Shown in pieces: positions 44,040 to 52,787 of a stretch of DNA of 64,000 bases. This DNA is from Brachybacterium huguangmaarense (GTDB lineage: Bacteria > Actinomycetota > Actinomycetes > Actinomycetales > Dermabacteraceae): positions 3,038,001-3,102,000 of the forward strand of contig NZ_CP107020.1 of assembly GCF_025725725.1 (NCBI RefSeq). The letters are read 5' to 3'. The notes beneath the pieces were generated by a model that saw nothing but the letters and a program-made list of their open reading frames with translations, had not been told where the DNA came from and made no database searches. Every line of letters begins with the position of its first letter. Within the stretch, counting starts at the first letter, position 1. The translations under genes were made by a program, and so were the position numbers.

Positions 44040-45226
44040 GACCTGCGACCGGTCCCGCGACGATGCTCCTCACCCGCACCCGCCTCCCCGCCACGGGAGT
44101 GGATCGCCTCCGCGCCCGGGCGACCGCCGTGCTCGATGCCGTCCTGGGCCGGTTGCCGCGCCGTGCCGCCCCTCCCGCTGAGGCGCCCGACCGCCCCCTG
44201 AGGGTCCTGATCCCCCGCGGCCTGGCGCGCCTGGCCACCCAGTCGGGCATCGGCGAGGCCATGCGCCACCAGCGCACTGCCGTCGAGGCCCTCGGCCACA
44301 CGGTCGTGACCGATCCGCTCGGGCCCTTCGACGTCGTGCATCTCAACACGCCCTTCCCCGACACGCCGCTGCTCGCGCGCTGGGCGCGGCTGCGGGGACG
44401 GCCGGCCCTCGTCTGGGCCCACTCGACCGAGGAGGACTTCCGGGACTCCTTCACCGGGTCCAACGTGCTCGCCCCGTGGTTCCGTCGATGGATCGCCTGG
44501 ATCTACCGCAGCGGCGACGCGGTGCTGACGCCCACCGCCTACGCGCGCTCGCTCATCGTGCGGCCCGCCTACGGGCTGCGTCGCAACATCCACGTGCTGT
44601 CCAACGGGGTGGACACCGCCTTCTTCTCCCCGGACGCGTCAGCGCGCACGCGCCTGCGCGAGCAGCTCGGCCTCGGGGCCGAGGCCCCCGTGGTGATGAG
44701 CGTGGGGCTGCAGATGGTGCGCAAGGGCATCCTGGACTGGGTGGAGGTCGCGCGGGCGCTGCCCGAGGTCACGTTCGTCTGGTACGGGCACACCGACGCC
44801 CGCATGATCACGCGGGACGTGGCCGCCGCGATCGAGGGCGCCCCGGCCAACTGCCTCTTCCCCGGCTACGTGCACCCCTCCGTGCTGCGTGACGCCTACC
44901 GCGGCGCCGACGCCTTCTGCTTCCTCACCCAGGAGGAGACGGAGGGGATCGTGCTGCTCGAGGCGCTCGCCTGCTGCGCTCCCGTCGTGGTGCGTGACAT
45001 CCCCATCTACCGCGACTGGCTGCCCGACGGCGAGGTCACCCACATGGTGCACGGCCGCGGCGCGGAGGTCGTCGAGGAGATGGTCACGCGCCTGCGGGAT
45101 CTGCTGGACGGACGCCTGCCCGACCTGACGGCGGCGGGGCGCCGCGCCGCCGAGGAGGTCGACCTGCACCGCGTCGCCGAGCGGCTCGGCGAGATCTACG
45201 CGATCGAGGGCGTCCGCCCCCGGTGA
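44036..45226 (+). CDS. GT4 glycosyltransferase, LafB-like second glycolipid enzyme
   Basis: 396 residues from the GTG that overlaps the upstream stop (GTGA); an ATG at 44063 is an alternative start with a poor ribosome binding site. The VHLNTPFPDT and WAHSTEEDFRDSFTGSN segments resemble LafB/CpoA, which adds the second sugar to glucosyl-diacylglycerol. The donor half has LSNGVDTAFFSP, VGLQMVRKGILDW and EETEGIVLLEALAC. With the preceding gene it may build a dihexosyl-diacylglycerol, a membrane lipid and possible lipoglycan anchor (inference). Confidence 0.78.
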   Translation: MRPATGPATMLLTRTRLPATGVDRLRARATAVLDAVLGRLPRRAAPPAEAPDRPLRVLIPRGLARLATQSGIGEAMRHQRTAVEALGHTVVTDPLGPFDVVHLNTPFPDTPLLARWARLRGRPALVWAHSTEEDFRDSFTGSNVLAPWFRRWIAWIYRSGDAVLTPTAYARSLIVRPAYGLRRNIHVLSNGVDTAFFSPDASARTRLREQLGLGAEAPVVMSVGLQMVRKGILDWVEVARALPEVTFVWYGHTDARMITRDVAAAIEGAPANCLFPGYVHPSVLRDAYRGADAFCFLTQEETEGIVLLEALACCAPVVVRDIPIYRDWLPDGEVTHMVHGRGAEVVEEMVTRLRDLLDGRLPDLTAAGRRAAEEVDLHRVAERLGEIYAIEGVRPR

Positions 45227-45236
45227 CCCGACCGGG

Positions 45237-45274
45237 GAGGCCGCCAGGTGCCCGCCCCGGCGGGCCCCGGCCTC
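45237..45274. terminator. Terminator between the GT4 pair and hspR
   Basis: GAGGCC (45237-45242) pairs with GGCCTC (45269-45274), and inside it GCCCGC-CCCG-GCGGGC (45250-45265) forms a perfect stem. It overlaps the hspR stop codon and serves the convergent pair. Confidence 0.6.
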
Positions 45275-45713
45275 AGGACCGGCGCGGCCGCCACAGCACG
45301 AGGGCGCCGGCCTGCTGACGCTCGGGCCGCTGGCCGCGGCTCAGCGAGGTCACCTGCCCGTCGCTGTCGGCGGCGAACACACGGCGCGCCGAGGCGGGGC
45401 TCAGCTGCTGCTCGACGGCCCGCTGGACGGCGCCGAGCTGCTCGTGCATGGCGCGCACCTGGTCCTCGAGCTCGAGGATGCGCTTGATGCCGGCGAGGTT
45501 GATGCCCTCCTCCTGCGACAGACGCTGCACCTGACGGAGCTTGGCGACGTCGCGCGCGCTGTAGCGGCGGCCTCGTCCCGCGGAGCGGCTCGGCGTCACG
45601 AGCCCGAGCCGGTCGTACTGGCGGAGGGTCTGCGGGTGCATCCCCGACAGCTCCGCCGCCACGGAGATGACGAACACGGGGGCGTGCTCGTCGAATCCCT
45701 GCGTCGGTGTCAT
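45273..45713 (-). CDS. hspR: HspR heat-shock repressor (MerR family)
   Basis: 146 residues. MerR-type winged helix: ISVAAELSGMHPQTLRQYDRLGLVTPSRS, then RRYSARDVAKLRQVQRLSQEEGINLAGIKRILELE and a coiled coil. HspR binds HAIR repeats with DnaK as co-repressor, a feedback on chaperone level. Last gene of dnaK-grpE-dnaJ-hspR. A GTG at 45716 directly before the ATG, with GGAGG in front, is an alternative start. HAIR-like sites at 49746 and 6581 are its expected targets. Confidence 0.94.
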   Translation of the reverse strand: MTPTQGFDEHAPVFVISVAAELSGMHPQTLRQYDRLGLVTPSRSAGRGRRYSARDVAKLRQVQRLSQEEGINLAGIKRILELEDQVRAMHEQLGAVQRAVEQQLSPASARRVFAADSDGQVTSLSRGQRPERQQAGALVLWRPRRS

Positions 45714-45773
45714 CACCGCTCACCTCCCTCCTGGGGGCGGAACCGCGTGGTCACGGCTCCCGTGGTCCGCCGG

Positions 45774-46805
45774 TCACCTCGCCGCGTCGGCGGCGAGCGA
45801 GGCCCGCGGGTTCTCGTCCTCCTGCGCCGCGCGCAGCTGCTCGACGGCCGCGCGGGTCGCATCGTCGAGGTGGGCGGGCACCGTCACCTCGAGGGTCGCC
45901 AGCAGGTCGCCGGTGCCCTTCGAGGTCGTGATCCCCTTGCCCTTGGCGCGCAGGGTGCGGCCCGACGGCGTGCCGGCCGGCACCTTCATGCGCACCGTGC
46001 CGCCGTCGAGACGGGGCACCTCGACGGTCGTGCCGAGCACGGCCTCGTCGTAGCGCACCGGGACGGTCACCCGCAGGTCGTTGCCGTCGAGCGAGAAAAC
46101 GGGGTGGGGGGTGACGGAGATCGTGAGGATCAGGTCGCCCGCCTCGCCGCCGTTCGCGGACGGCTGGCCCTTGCCGCGCAGACGGATCTTCTGGCCGTCG
46201 CGCACCCCGGCCGGCGTGCGCGTGGTGACCGAGCGGCCGCCGACGCTGAGGCGGATCTCGGTTCCGAGCGCCGCCTCGCGGAAGCTCAGGGTGGTCCGGG
46301 CCGAGAGGTCCTGGCCCTTGGCGGGGGCGGTGTAGCCGCCGCCCGCACCGCCGAACCCTCCGCCGCCGAAGCTGCCGGCGCCCCGACCCCCGCCGCCGAA
46401 CATGGAGAAGATGTCCTCCATGTTGGGGCTGCCCTGAGCACCGCCCTGACCGCCGAAGCGGACCCGGGCACCGCCCTGGCCGCCGCCGCCGAACATGGCC
46501 GAGAACATGTCCTCGAAGCCCTCGGCGCCGGCTGCGCCGCCGGGGCCCGAGGAGAAGCGGGCGCCGCCGGAGCCCATCGCGCGGATCGCGTCGTACTGCT
46601 GGCGCTGCTCGGGGTCGTTGAGCACCCCGTAGGCCTCGCCGACCGCCTTGAAGCGGTCCTCGGCGTCCTTGTCGCCGGGGTGGCGGTCCGGGTGCAGCTG
46701 CTTGGCCTTCTTCCGGTACGCCTTCTTGATCTCCTGGGCGCTCGCGTCCTTCGAGACACCGAGCACCGCGTAGAAGTCCTTGTCGAGCCAGTCCTGTCCG
46801 GACAT
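45774..46805 (-). CDS. dnaJ: DnaJ-type co-chaperone lacking the zinc domain
   Basis: 343 residues. J domain (1-72) with the HPD motif in QLHPDRHPGD, a long Gly/Phe-rich linker (about 80-165, several GGGGFGGAGG-like runs), and the two C-terminal beta domains (GQDLSARTTLSFREAALG; GDLLATLEVTVP). The four CxxCxGxG zinc repeats of canonical DnaJ are missing and the protein contains no cysteine, so it is a type II (CbpA-like) J protein placed in the dnaK operon. GGGAGG before ATG. Stimulates DnaK ATPase. Confidence 0.93.
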   Translation of the reverse strand: MSGQDWLDKDFYAVLGVSKDASAQEIKKAYRKKAKQLHPDRHPGDKDAEDRFKAVGEAYGVLNDPEQRQQYDAIRAMGSGGARFSSGPGGAAGAEGFEDMFSAMFGGGGQGGARVRFGGQGGAQGSPNMEDIFSMFGGGGRGAGSFGGGGFGGAGGGYTAPAKGQDLSARTTLSFREAALGTEIRLSVGGRSVTTRTPAGVRDGQKIRLRGKGQPSANGGEAGDLILTISVTPHPVFSLDGNDLRVTVPVRYDEAVLGTTVEVPRLDGGTVRMKVPAGTPSGRTLRAKGKGITTSKGTGDLLATLEVTVPAHLDDATRAAVEQLRAAQEDENPRASLAADAAR

Positions 46806-46992
46806 CGTCGGCGCCTCCCTTCGGATGCGTGGTCGTGGTGGTCATCATGTCGGTGGGGCCGCCGGGGAGGCGGCGATGCGGGTCGAGGCCCGCGGAGCGC
46901 GACGGCGGACCGTCCGGCAGCTGGACTGCGCGAACGATCCGCCGTCGTCGCTCAGGGGAGGCGTCGCGCCGGGGCGAGCTCCCCGCAGGGGG

Positions 46993-47673
46993 TCACTGCG
47001 GGCCGTAGGTGGCCACGCGGGCGGGCCGCAGCACGCGGTCCTTCATGCGGTAGCCGGGCTGCAGGACCGTCTTGATGGTGTTGGTCTCGACGTCCGCGGA
47101 GTCCTCGTGCAGGAGGGCCTCGTGGATGGTCGGGTCGAACACCTCGCCCGGGGCGCCGAAGCGCTCCATGCCGTGAGCGGCCAGGGCGTCCTCGAGCTTC
47201 GCGGCGATCGACGCGAACGGGGTGCCCTCGGCGAGGTCTCCGTGCTGACGCGCGAGCTCGAGATCGTCCAGGACCCCGATCAGCGAGGTCAGGACGCGAC
47301 CGACGGCGGCCTCGGTCGACACGACCGCGCTCGCCTCGATCCGGCGCCGGGAGTTGACGTACTCGGCCTGGGAGCGCTTGAGCTCCTCCTCGAGATCGGC
47401 CACCTGGCCCTCGAGCTCGACGACCCGCTCCGAGACGACCTCGGCGCCGTCGCCGGAGGCGGCATCGGCGAAGAGCTTCGCCGCCTCGGCGTCGATCGGG
47501 TCCTCGGGCTCCTGCTCGGACCCGGGGGCCGGGGCGTCCGACGGACGGACGCTGCCGTCCGTCGGATCGACCCGGCGCTTGTCCGAGAAGGAGAACCGCG
47601 GCTCGTCCCGGCCGGCGCCGGAGCCGTCGCGCGGCTCCTGCTCCGGGGTGGGGCTGCTCTGGTCCTCGGTCAC
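46993..47673 (-). CDS. grpE: Nucleotide exchange factor GrpE
   Basis: 226 residues. Acidic, disordered N-terminus (1-75), long coiled-coil (about 80-120, [21 protein letters not shown]) and the C-terminal beta domain with [17 protein letters not shown] and [16 protein letters not shown]. The GTG start overlaps the dnaK stop as GTGA, so translation is coupled. 187 bases to dnaJ contain no gene. Confidence 0.96.
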   Translation of the reverse strand: MTEDQSSPTPEQEPRDGSGAGRDEPRFSFSDKRRVDPTDGSVRPSDAPAPGSEQEPEDPIDAEAAKLFADAASGDGAEVVSERVVELEGQVADLEEELKRSQAEYVNSRRRIEASAVVSTEAAVGRVLTSLIGVLDDLELARQHGDLAEGTPFASIAAKLEDALAAHGMERFGAPGEVFDPTIHEALLHEDSADVETNTIKTVLQPGYRMKDRVLRPARVATYGPQ

Positions 47674-49535
47674 TTGTCCTCCTCGTCGTCCACGATCTCG
47701 GCGTCGACCACGTCATCGTCCGAGGACGAGCCGGTCGTGCCGGCCTGCTCGCCGTCGGCCCCCGGCGCCGCCTGGGCGTCGCCCTGCTGGGAGTAGATGG
47801 CGGTGCCGACCTTCTGCAGCGCCTCGTTCAGGGCGTCGCGCGTGGACTCGAGCTCGTCCTTGGACGCGTCCTCGTTCGCCAGGGTCTCCTTGGCGGCCTT
47901 GATCGCGTCCTCGGCGCCGGTCTTGTCGCCGTCCGGCACCTTGTCGCCGTTGTCCTTCAGGAGCTTCTCGCCCTGGTAGACGAGCTGCTCGAGGGTGTTG
48001 CGGGCGTCGGCCAGGTCGCGGCGCTCCTGGTCCTCGGCCGCGTGGGCCTCGGCGTCCTTGATCATCTGGTCGATGTCGTCCTTGGAGAGGGCCGACCCGC
48101 CGGTGATCTGGATGGACTGCTCGTTGCCCGTGCCGCGGTCCTTGGCGGAGACGTGCACGATGCCGTTGGAGTCGATGTCGAACGTGACCTCGATCTGCGG
48201 GATGCCACGGGGAGCCGGGGCGATGCCCGAGAGCTCGAAGGTGCCCAGCAGCTTGTTGTCACGGGTGAACTGACGCTCGCCCTGGAAGACCTGGATGGCG
48301 ACCGACGGCTGGTTGTCCTCGGCCGTCGAGAAGACCTCGGAGGTCTTGGTCGGGATGGCCGCGTTGCGCTCGATGAGCTTGGTCATCACGCCGCCCTTGG
48401 TCTCGATGCCGAGGGAGAGCGGGGTGACGTCCATGAGCAGGACGTCCTTGCGCTCGCCACGGATCACCGCCGCCTGGAGGGCCGCGCCGATGGCGACGAC
48501 CTCGTCGGGGTTGACGCCCTTGTTGGGCTCCTTGCCGGTGAGCTCCTTGACCTCCTCGGAGACCGCGGGCATACGGGTCGAGCCGCCGACGAGGACCACG
48601 TGGTCGATGTCGGAGACCTTGATCCCGGCGTCCTTGATCACCTGGTGGAAGGGGGCCTTGGTGCGCTCGAGCAGGTCCGAGGTCATCTCCTCGAAGTGCG
48701 AGCGGGTCAGCTTCTCGTCGAGGTGCAGCGGACCGTTCTCGGTCATCGACAGGTACTGGAGGGAGATGTTGGTCGACGTGGCCGACGACAGCTCCTTCTT
48801 GGCCTGCTCGGCGGCCTCCTTGAGGCGCTGCAGGGCGATGCGGTCCTTGGAGAGGTCCACGCCGTCCTTCGCCTTGACCTGCGAGATCAGCCAGTCGACG
48901 ATCTTCTGGTCCCAGTCGTCGCCGCCGAGGCGGTTGTCGCCCGCGGTCGCCTGGACCTGGATGGTCGAGCCGTCCTCGTCCTTGGAGACCTCGAGCAGGG
49001 ACACGTCGAAGGTGCCGCCGCCCAGGTCGAAGACCAGGATCTGCTCGTCGTCCTTGCCCTTCTCGAGGCCGTAGGCGAGGGCCGCGGCGGTGGGCTCGTT
49101 GATGATGCGCAGGACGTTGAGGCCCGCGATCTGGCCCGCGTCCTTGGTCGCCTGACGCTCGGAGTCCGAGAAGTAGGCGGGGACGGTGATGACCGCATCG
49201 GTAACGGGCTCGCCGAGGTACGCCTCGGCGTCGCGCTTGAGCTTGCCCAGGATGCGAGCGGAGATCTCCTGGGGGGTGTACTTCTTGTCGTCGATCTCCT
49301 TGGTCCAGTCGGTGCCCATGTGGCGCTTGACGGACGAGATGGTGCGATCGACGTTGGTGACGGCCTGACGCTTGGCGACCTCGCCGACGAGGACCTCCCC
49401 CTGCTTGGAGAAGGCGACGACGGACGGGGTGGTGCGGGTGCCCTCCGCGTTGGCGATGACGGTGGGCTGGCCACCCTCGAGGACGGCCACGCACGAGTTG
49501 GTGGTGCCGAGGTCGATTCCGACGACACGGGACAT
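47670..49535 (-). CDS. dnaK: Chaperone DnaK (Hsp70)
   Basis: 621 residues. Starts [18 protein letters not shown]; ATPase motifs [16 protein letters not shown] [12 protein letters not shown] and [10 protein letters not shown]; substrate domain after [14 protein letters not shown]; Asp-rich C-terminus ending [15 protein letters not shown] 49535 chosen because the upstream in-frame extension is unlike DnaK and GAAAGG lies in front. First gene of the heat-shock operon; with ClpB, a disaggregation machine. HspR control expected through the HAIR site upstream. Confidence 0.98.
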   Translation of the reverse strand: MSRVVGIDLGTTNSCVAVLEGGQPTVIANAEGTRTTPSVVAFSKQGEVLVGEVAKRQAVTNVDRTISSVKRHMGTDWTKEIDDKKYTPQEISARILGKLKRDAEAYLGEPVTDAVITVPAYFSDSERQATKDAGQIAGLNVLRIINEPTAAALAYGLEKGKDDEQILVFDLGGGTFDVSLLEVSKDEDGSTIQVQATAGDNRLGGDDWDQKIVDWLISQVKAKDGVDLSKDRIALQRLKEAAEQAKKELSSATSTNISLQYLSMTENGPLHLDEKLTRSHFEEMTSDLLERTKAPFHQVIKDAGIKVSDIDHVVLVGGSTRMPAVSEEVKELTGKEPNKGVNPDEVVAIGAALQAAVIRGERKDVLLMDVTPLSLGIETKGGVMTKLIERNAAIPTKTSEVFSTAEDNQPSVAIQVFQGERQFTRDNKLLGTFELSGIAPAPRGIPQIEVTFDIDSNGIVHVSAKDRGTGNEQSIQITGGSALSKDDIDQMIKDAEAHAAEDQERRDLADARNTLEQLVYQGEKLLKDNGDKVPDGDKTGAEDAIKAAKETLANEDASKDELESTRDALNEALQKVGTAIYSQQGDAQAAPGADGEQAGTTGSSSDDDVVDAEIVDDEEDK

Positions 49536-49723
49536 GTGTGCCTGCCTTTCTGCGGCGGATGCGCCGCGAACGATGTCGGTGGTGCCGCCCGGCGCGGGAT
49601 CGGGTCGGGCGGGCTCGATGCCCACCCGACGGGACTGTCCCCGCCGTGCGACTCCGCCGGCCGCCGGGGCCGGCGGCAAGACGTGAGCTGCTTCGGCTCA
49701 AGCAGATACCTCGCGGGTCGAGG

Positions 49724-49729
49724 TGTCAA
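49724..49729 (-). promoter_or_regulatory. Possible -35 of the dnaK operon
   Basis: TTGACA on the minus strand; a TATCTG at 49703-49708 is a possible -10, with a short 15-base spacer. A CTTGAG half-site lies next to it. Confidence 0.4.
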
Positions 49730-49745
49730 ACCCCTCGGCATCAAA

Positions 49746-49766
49746 CTTGAGTACATACGACTCAAC
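49746..49766 (-). promoter_or_regulatory. HAIR operator of the dnaK operon
   Basis: CTTGAGT-N7-ACTCAAC matches the HspR HAIR consensus CTTGAGT-N7-ACTCAAG at 13 of 14 defined positions. It lies about 210 bases before the dnaK ATG and just upstream of the TTGACA box. Confidence 0.85.
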
Positions 49767-50043
49767 TACAGGGGTGGGCGGAGTATTCCGGATGGGTGCA
49801 CGAGTGACGGGGGTCACATTCCCAGCTGCGGCTGCTCGCTCAACTGGGCCAGTTCTGACGTTCTTGGCCAGTGCGAGTCACATCTCTCGCCGACGTCAGA
49901 CGGGCACGATGGACGTGTCGGCGGGCACGAGGTGCTCCTCCGGTGCTACCACCGTCGCCGGCGACGAGGTCGCGACGACGTGAGAGGCGGTAGGTGGAGA
50001 TCCGATCATCAGGGATCCGCCCGACATCGATGGACGGCGCCTC
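49767..50043. other. Gene-free stretch between the dnaK operator and the short GNAT gene
   Basis: With the dnaK leader this gives about 520 bases without a gene. I see no supported ORF. An imperfect inverted repeat, ACTGGGCCA (49838-49846 region) against TGGCCAGT (about 49865-49872), is the only structure noted; its role is unknown. Confidence 0.4.
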
Positions 50044-50049
50044 TAGAGT
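50044..50049 (+). promoter_or_regulatory. Leaderless promoter of the short GNAT gene
   Basis: TAGAGT, seven bases before GTG 50057. The in-frame ATG at 50051 is only one base from the box, so GTG is preferred. Confidence 0.55.
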
Positions 50050-50056
50050 CATGGGG

Positions 50057-50455
50057 GTGGCCGGCCGAACCGAAGAACCGAGACTGACTGAGCACAACGG
50101 CACCCTTGGCGCCGCCGCGTTCGCGTCGATGCGAAGCGACCGGCTCTATATCCGTGATCTGGACCTGGTCATCGAGGCACCCGATGGCTCGCCGGCAGGC
50201 TGTTGCACGGTGTGGTTGGATCCGGCCAACGGGTGGGCCGAGGTCGAACCGCTGGGCATCGTCCCGGAACACAGGAACCGGGGCCTGGCCCAAGCGCTCG
50301 CGCTGGACGCATGCCGTCGAGTCGCGCATCATGGCGGCCACTCCGTTTTCATCAACACTGCGCCGCTGCCGTACTACCGGGCACCGTGGGACGCCTACCT
50401 CAAGGCCGGTTTCACCCCGATGGGCCGAGGCATTCGAATGAGTCGGCGAAGCTGA
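50057..50455 (+). CDS. Short GNAT acetyltransferase, possibly N-terminally truncated
   Basis: 132 residues containing only the latter part of a GNAT domain: LDLVIEAPDGSPAGCCTVWLDP (strands 3-4 region), the acetyl-CoA motif VEPLGIVPEHRNRGLAQAL, and PYYRAPWDAYLKAGFTPMG. Related proteins have roughly 100 or more residues before this. The promoter directly ahead suggests a short but expressed gene; alternatively it is the remnant of a longer one. Base composition is slightly less GC-rich than its neighbours. Confidence 0.65.
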   Translation: MAGRTEEPRLTEHNGTLGAAAFASMRSDRLYIRDLDLVIEAPDGSPAGCCTVWLDPANGWAEVEPLGIVPEHRNRGLAQALALDACRRVAHHGGHSVFINTAPLPYYRAPWDAYLKAGFTPMGRGIRMSRRS

Positions 50456-50501
50456 GGAATCGGACAACTCAGCGAGAGTCCGGGCACCGTGCCCAGGTCA
50501 C

Positions 50502-50522
50502 GCACCACAGGTGACAGAGCTG
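50502..50522 (+). repeat. 21-bp dispersed repeat, copy 1
   Basis: GCACCACAGGTGACAGAGCTG, less one base, recurs at 51320-51340 with a single mismatch (G/C at position 12). It lies 47 bases after the short GNAT gene. Confidence 0.75.
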
Positions 50523-50645
50523 TGCTTCTGACAGATCTCGCGGGAACCTCCACTTCTGATCCCACGGCTCCCCGCGCGCCCGAGAGAGGAGCACCGCGCC
50601 GCACGTCGCGTCGTCGTCCAGAACGTGCCGGCCCAGGGATCTGGT

Positions 50646-50651
50646 TAGGCT
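50646..50651 (+). promoter_or_regulatory. Leaderless promoter of the P-loop kinase gene
   Basis: TAGGCT, seven bases before ATG 50659. Confidence 0.6.
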
Positions 50652-50658
50652 CCTCGTC

Positions 50659-51198
50659 ATGCCACGACGTGAGTTCGGAATCTTCCTCAACGGCTCGTAC
50701 GGAGTGGGCAAGTCCTCGACGCTCGATCACCTCACGGACCTCTTCGCCGAGGCCGAGCTGCCGTTCAGCCTCTTCGACGTCGACTGGTTCCACCGCTCAT
50801 GGCCTCCGGGGTCCGGGGACCCTCGGAACGTCCTGACCGAGGCCGACAACATTCGTGCCGTGTGGAGGAATTACCGCCGGACAGGTCCGCGGACGCCGAT
50901 CGTCGCAGGCGTGATCGCGAGCCACGCGGACCGTGAGCGCTACACACGGTGTTTCGAGCTCCCTCTTCGAGTCGTGCACCTCACCGCATCGTCGGAGGTG
51001 GCAGAACGCCGATTGCGGACCCGGTACACAGAGAGCCAACACCGCGCTCTGACGTGGCACCTCGACGATCACGAACGTCTGGCGCGAGAGCTCCACCGGC
51101 TCTCGTCGTACGACCTCGTCGTCGACACGGACCACAGAACACCTGCCGAGGTCGCCGCGCTCGTCTTCGAGACGTTCGCGCCACAGCTGCGCGGCTGA
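50659..51198 (+). CDS. P-loop kinase-like ATPase, unknown substrate
   Basis: 179 residues. Walker A GSYGVGKSS at about 11-19, an acidic FDVDWFHRSW segment near 39-48 in the place of a substrate/Walker B aspartate, VVHLTASSEVAERRLRTRY resembling a kinase lid, and a DLVVDTDHRTPAEVA end seen in adenylylsulfate/shikimate kinase-like AAA proteins. Possible small-molecule or antibiotic kinase; I do not recognise a specific family. Alone between two gene-poor stretches. Confidence 0.7.
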   Translation: MPRREFGIFLNGSYGVGKSSTLDHLTDLFAEAELPFSLFDVDWFHRSWPPGSGDPRNVLTEADNIRAVWRNYRRTGPRTPIVAGVIASHADRERYTRCFELPLRVVHLTASSEVAERRLRTRYTESQHRALTWHLDDHERLARELHRLSSYDLVVDTDHRTPAEVAALVFETFAPQLRG

Positions 51199-51765
51199 GC
51201 CGGCCCCAGCAGCCTCGTTCGCAGTGTCGTGCCGACAGACGAGCCATCGCGGTCGCCTCGGCGGCGCTCCTGAGGATCGTGACGACGTCGCGCGAACCTG
51301 AGCGCCGCACCCGAGTGTCGCACCACAGGTCACAGAGCTGCACCCCGACGACTCCCACGAAATCTGCACCACCTGCGCGGCGTCTGTGCTCCCCAGTTCC
51401 TCTGTGCCCCGCTGCGGACCGTCGCGTGGGCAGAGGGGTCCGCGAGCGGACTCAAAGGGCCTCATCGCGCGGGCAGGCTCTCGGCCAGACGCGCCCGCCA
51501 CGGTGCTCTTTCCCGAGGACAAGAGACCGCACATCAGCGTCGATGTCATCTGGGCAACCTGCCGGTGGCACAGCTGGCCATCGCTCGAATACCATCGACC
51601 TCGTGCATCTCATGACGGGGGCACGCGGGCCGCGAGGTCCACCCCGTCCCATCCCCTGCCCACGGAGACGTGCACGGGATCGGATGATGCGCCGGCCGAC
51701 GGCAATGTCGGCATCTCTCCCGGTCATCGCGGCATCGCCGCGCGCTCAGAGATCCAAGGCGCTTC
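51199..51765. other. 567-base stretch without a supported gene
   Basis: Open frames cross it but none has a recognisable protein, and all are Arg/Pro/Ser-rich chance frames. It holds copy 2 of a 21-bp repeat (51320-51340). It may be decayed coding sequence between the kinase and the ABC exporter genes. Confidence 0.5.
51320..51340 (+). repeat. 21-bp dispersed repeat, copy 2
   Basis: Matches 50502-50522 at 20 of 21 positions. It lies about 120 bases after the kinase gene, so both copies follow a gene end. Confidence 0.75.
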
Positions 51766-52787
51766 ATGTCCTCTGCACGTCACCTCTCACCGTCCGAGCC
51801 CGTCATCCGGGCGGTCTCCCTGTCCAAGTCCTATCGTCGTCACCACCAGGATCCCGGGATCCGCGGGGCACTGCATGCCTTCCTAGGTCGTCGCGCCGAG
51901 GATCGCCTGGCACTGGCCCCCTCGATCTCGAGGTCGCCCCGGGTGAGGTCGTGGGCCTGCTCGGCCCCAACGGGGCCGGCAAGACCACCCTGGTCAAGCT
52001 GTGCTGCGGTCTCATCCGCCCCACCACGGGCACGGTGAACGTGCTCGGGCACGAACCCGCGCGTCGCCGCGCGGAATTCCTGAAGACGATCGCCGTCGTG
52101 TTCGGCCAGAAGTCGATGCTGTGGTGGGACGTGCCCACGATCGACTCGATGCTCGTGCACAAGGCGATGTACGGCCTGGACGGGCCGACATACCGCCATC
52201 GAGTCGGCGAGCTCACCGAGATCCTGAGCTTGCACGAGATCATCGACGTCCCGGTGCGACGCCTGAGCCTCGGGGAGCGCATGCGATGCGAGCTCGCGCT
52301 CTCCCTGCTGCACTCCCCGCGCCTGCTGTTCGCCGACGAACCGACGATCGGCCTCGACGTCACCGCGAAGCAGGCACTGCGGTCGATGCTCACCCGCACC
52401 AATGAGGCTCTGGGCACCACGATCGTGGTCACCAGCCACGACATGGACGATGTCGAGGCGCTGTGCCGTCGGATCCTGCTGGTGGCGGGCGGGCAGCTGA
52501 CGTTCGACGGTGACCTCTCCGGTCTCCGTGCCCGGATCGCGCCCCGCCGCCAGATCCGCACCGTCCTCGACCGGCCGGTGCCGCCGGAGAACCTTCCACC
52601 GGGAGCAGTCCTGCGTGACCACGGGGTCGTGAGCATCGAGGCGTCGGAGGAGGAGCTGGAAGGTGCCGTGGCCTCGGTCCTCGCCCTCGGAGGTCTTCGG
52701 GACCTCACGGTGCAGGAGGTCGACCTGGACACGATCATGGCCCAGGCGTACACCCAGCAGTCGCGCCCGGGACGGGAGCGACGATGA
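51766..52787 (+). pseudogene. ABC-2 exporter ATPase gene, frameshifted
   Basis: The N-terminus (MSSARHLSPSEPVIRAVSLSKSYRR ... EDRLALAP, 51766-51921) is in one frame and the rest (LDLEVAPGEVVGLLGPNGAGKTT to the stop at 52787) in another. The total, 1022 bases, is one short of a whole number of codons. Adding one C to the five-C run at 51917-51921 would restore a 340-residue protein with Walker A GPNGAGKTT, the LSLGERMRCELAL signature and FADEPTIGLD Walker B, all intact. Could be a real mutation, a phase-variable tract or a sequencing error. Its stop overlaps the first permease gene, so the operon is otherwise intact. Confidence 0.85.

Noticed and set aside
44063..45226. ATG 44063 as start of the second GT4
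   Set aside because: Possible, but the GTG at 44036 overlaps the upstream stop in the same GTGA style seen elsewhere here and the ATG has no good ribosome binding site.
49767..51765. Insertion sequence or transposase remnant
   Set aside because: No transposase-like translation, terminal inverted repeats or target duplications were found; only a 21-bp direct repeat.
50949..51916. Upstream extension of the ABC ATPase in its downstream frame
   Set aside because: The frame is open but encodes Arg/Pro-rich sequence overlapping the kinase gene, whereas the true N-terminus is recognisable in another frame from 51766.
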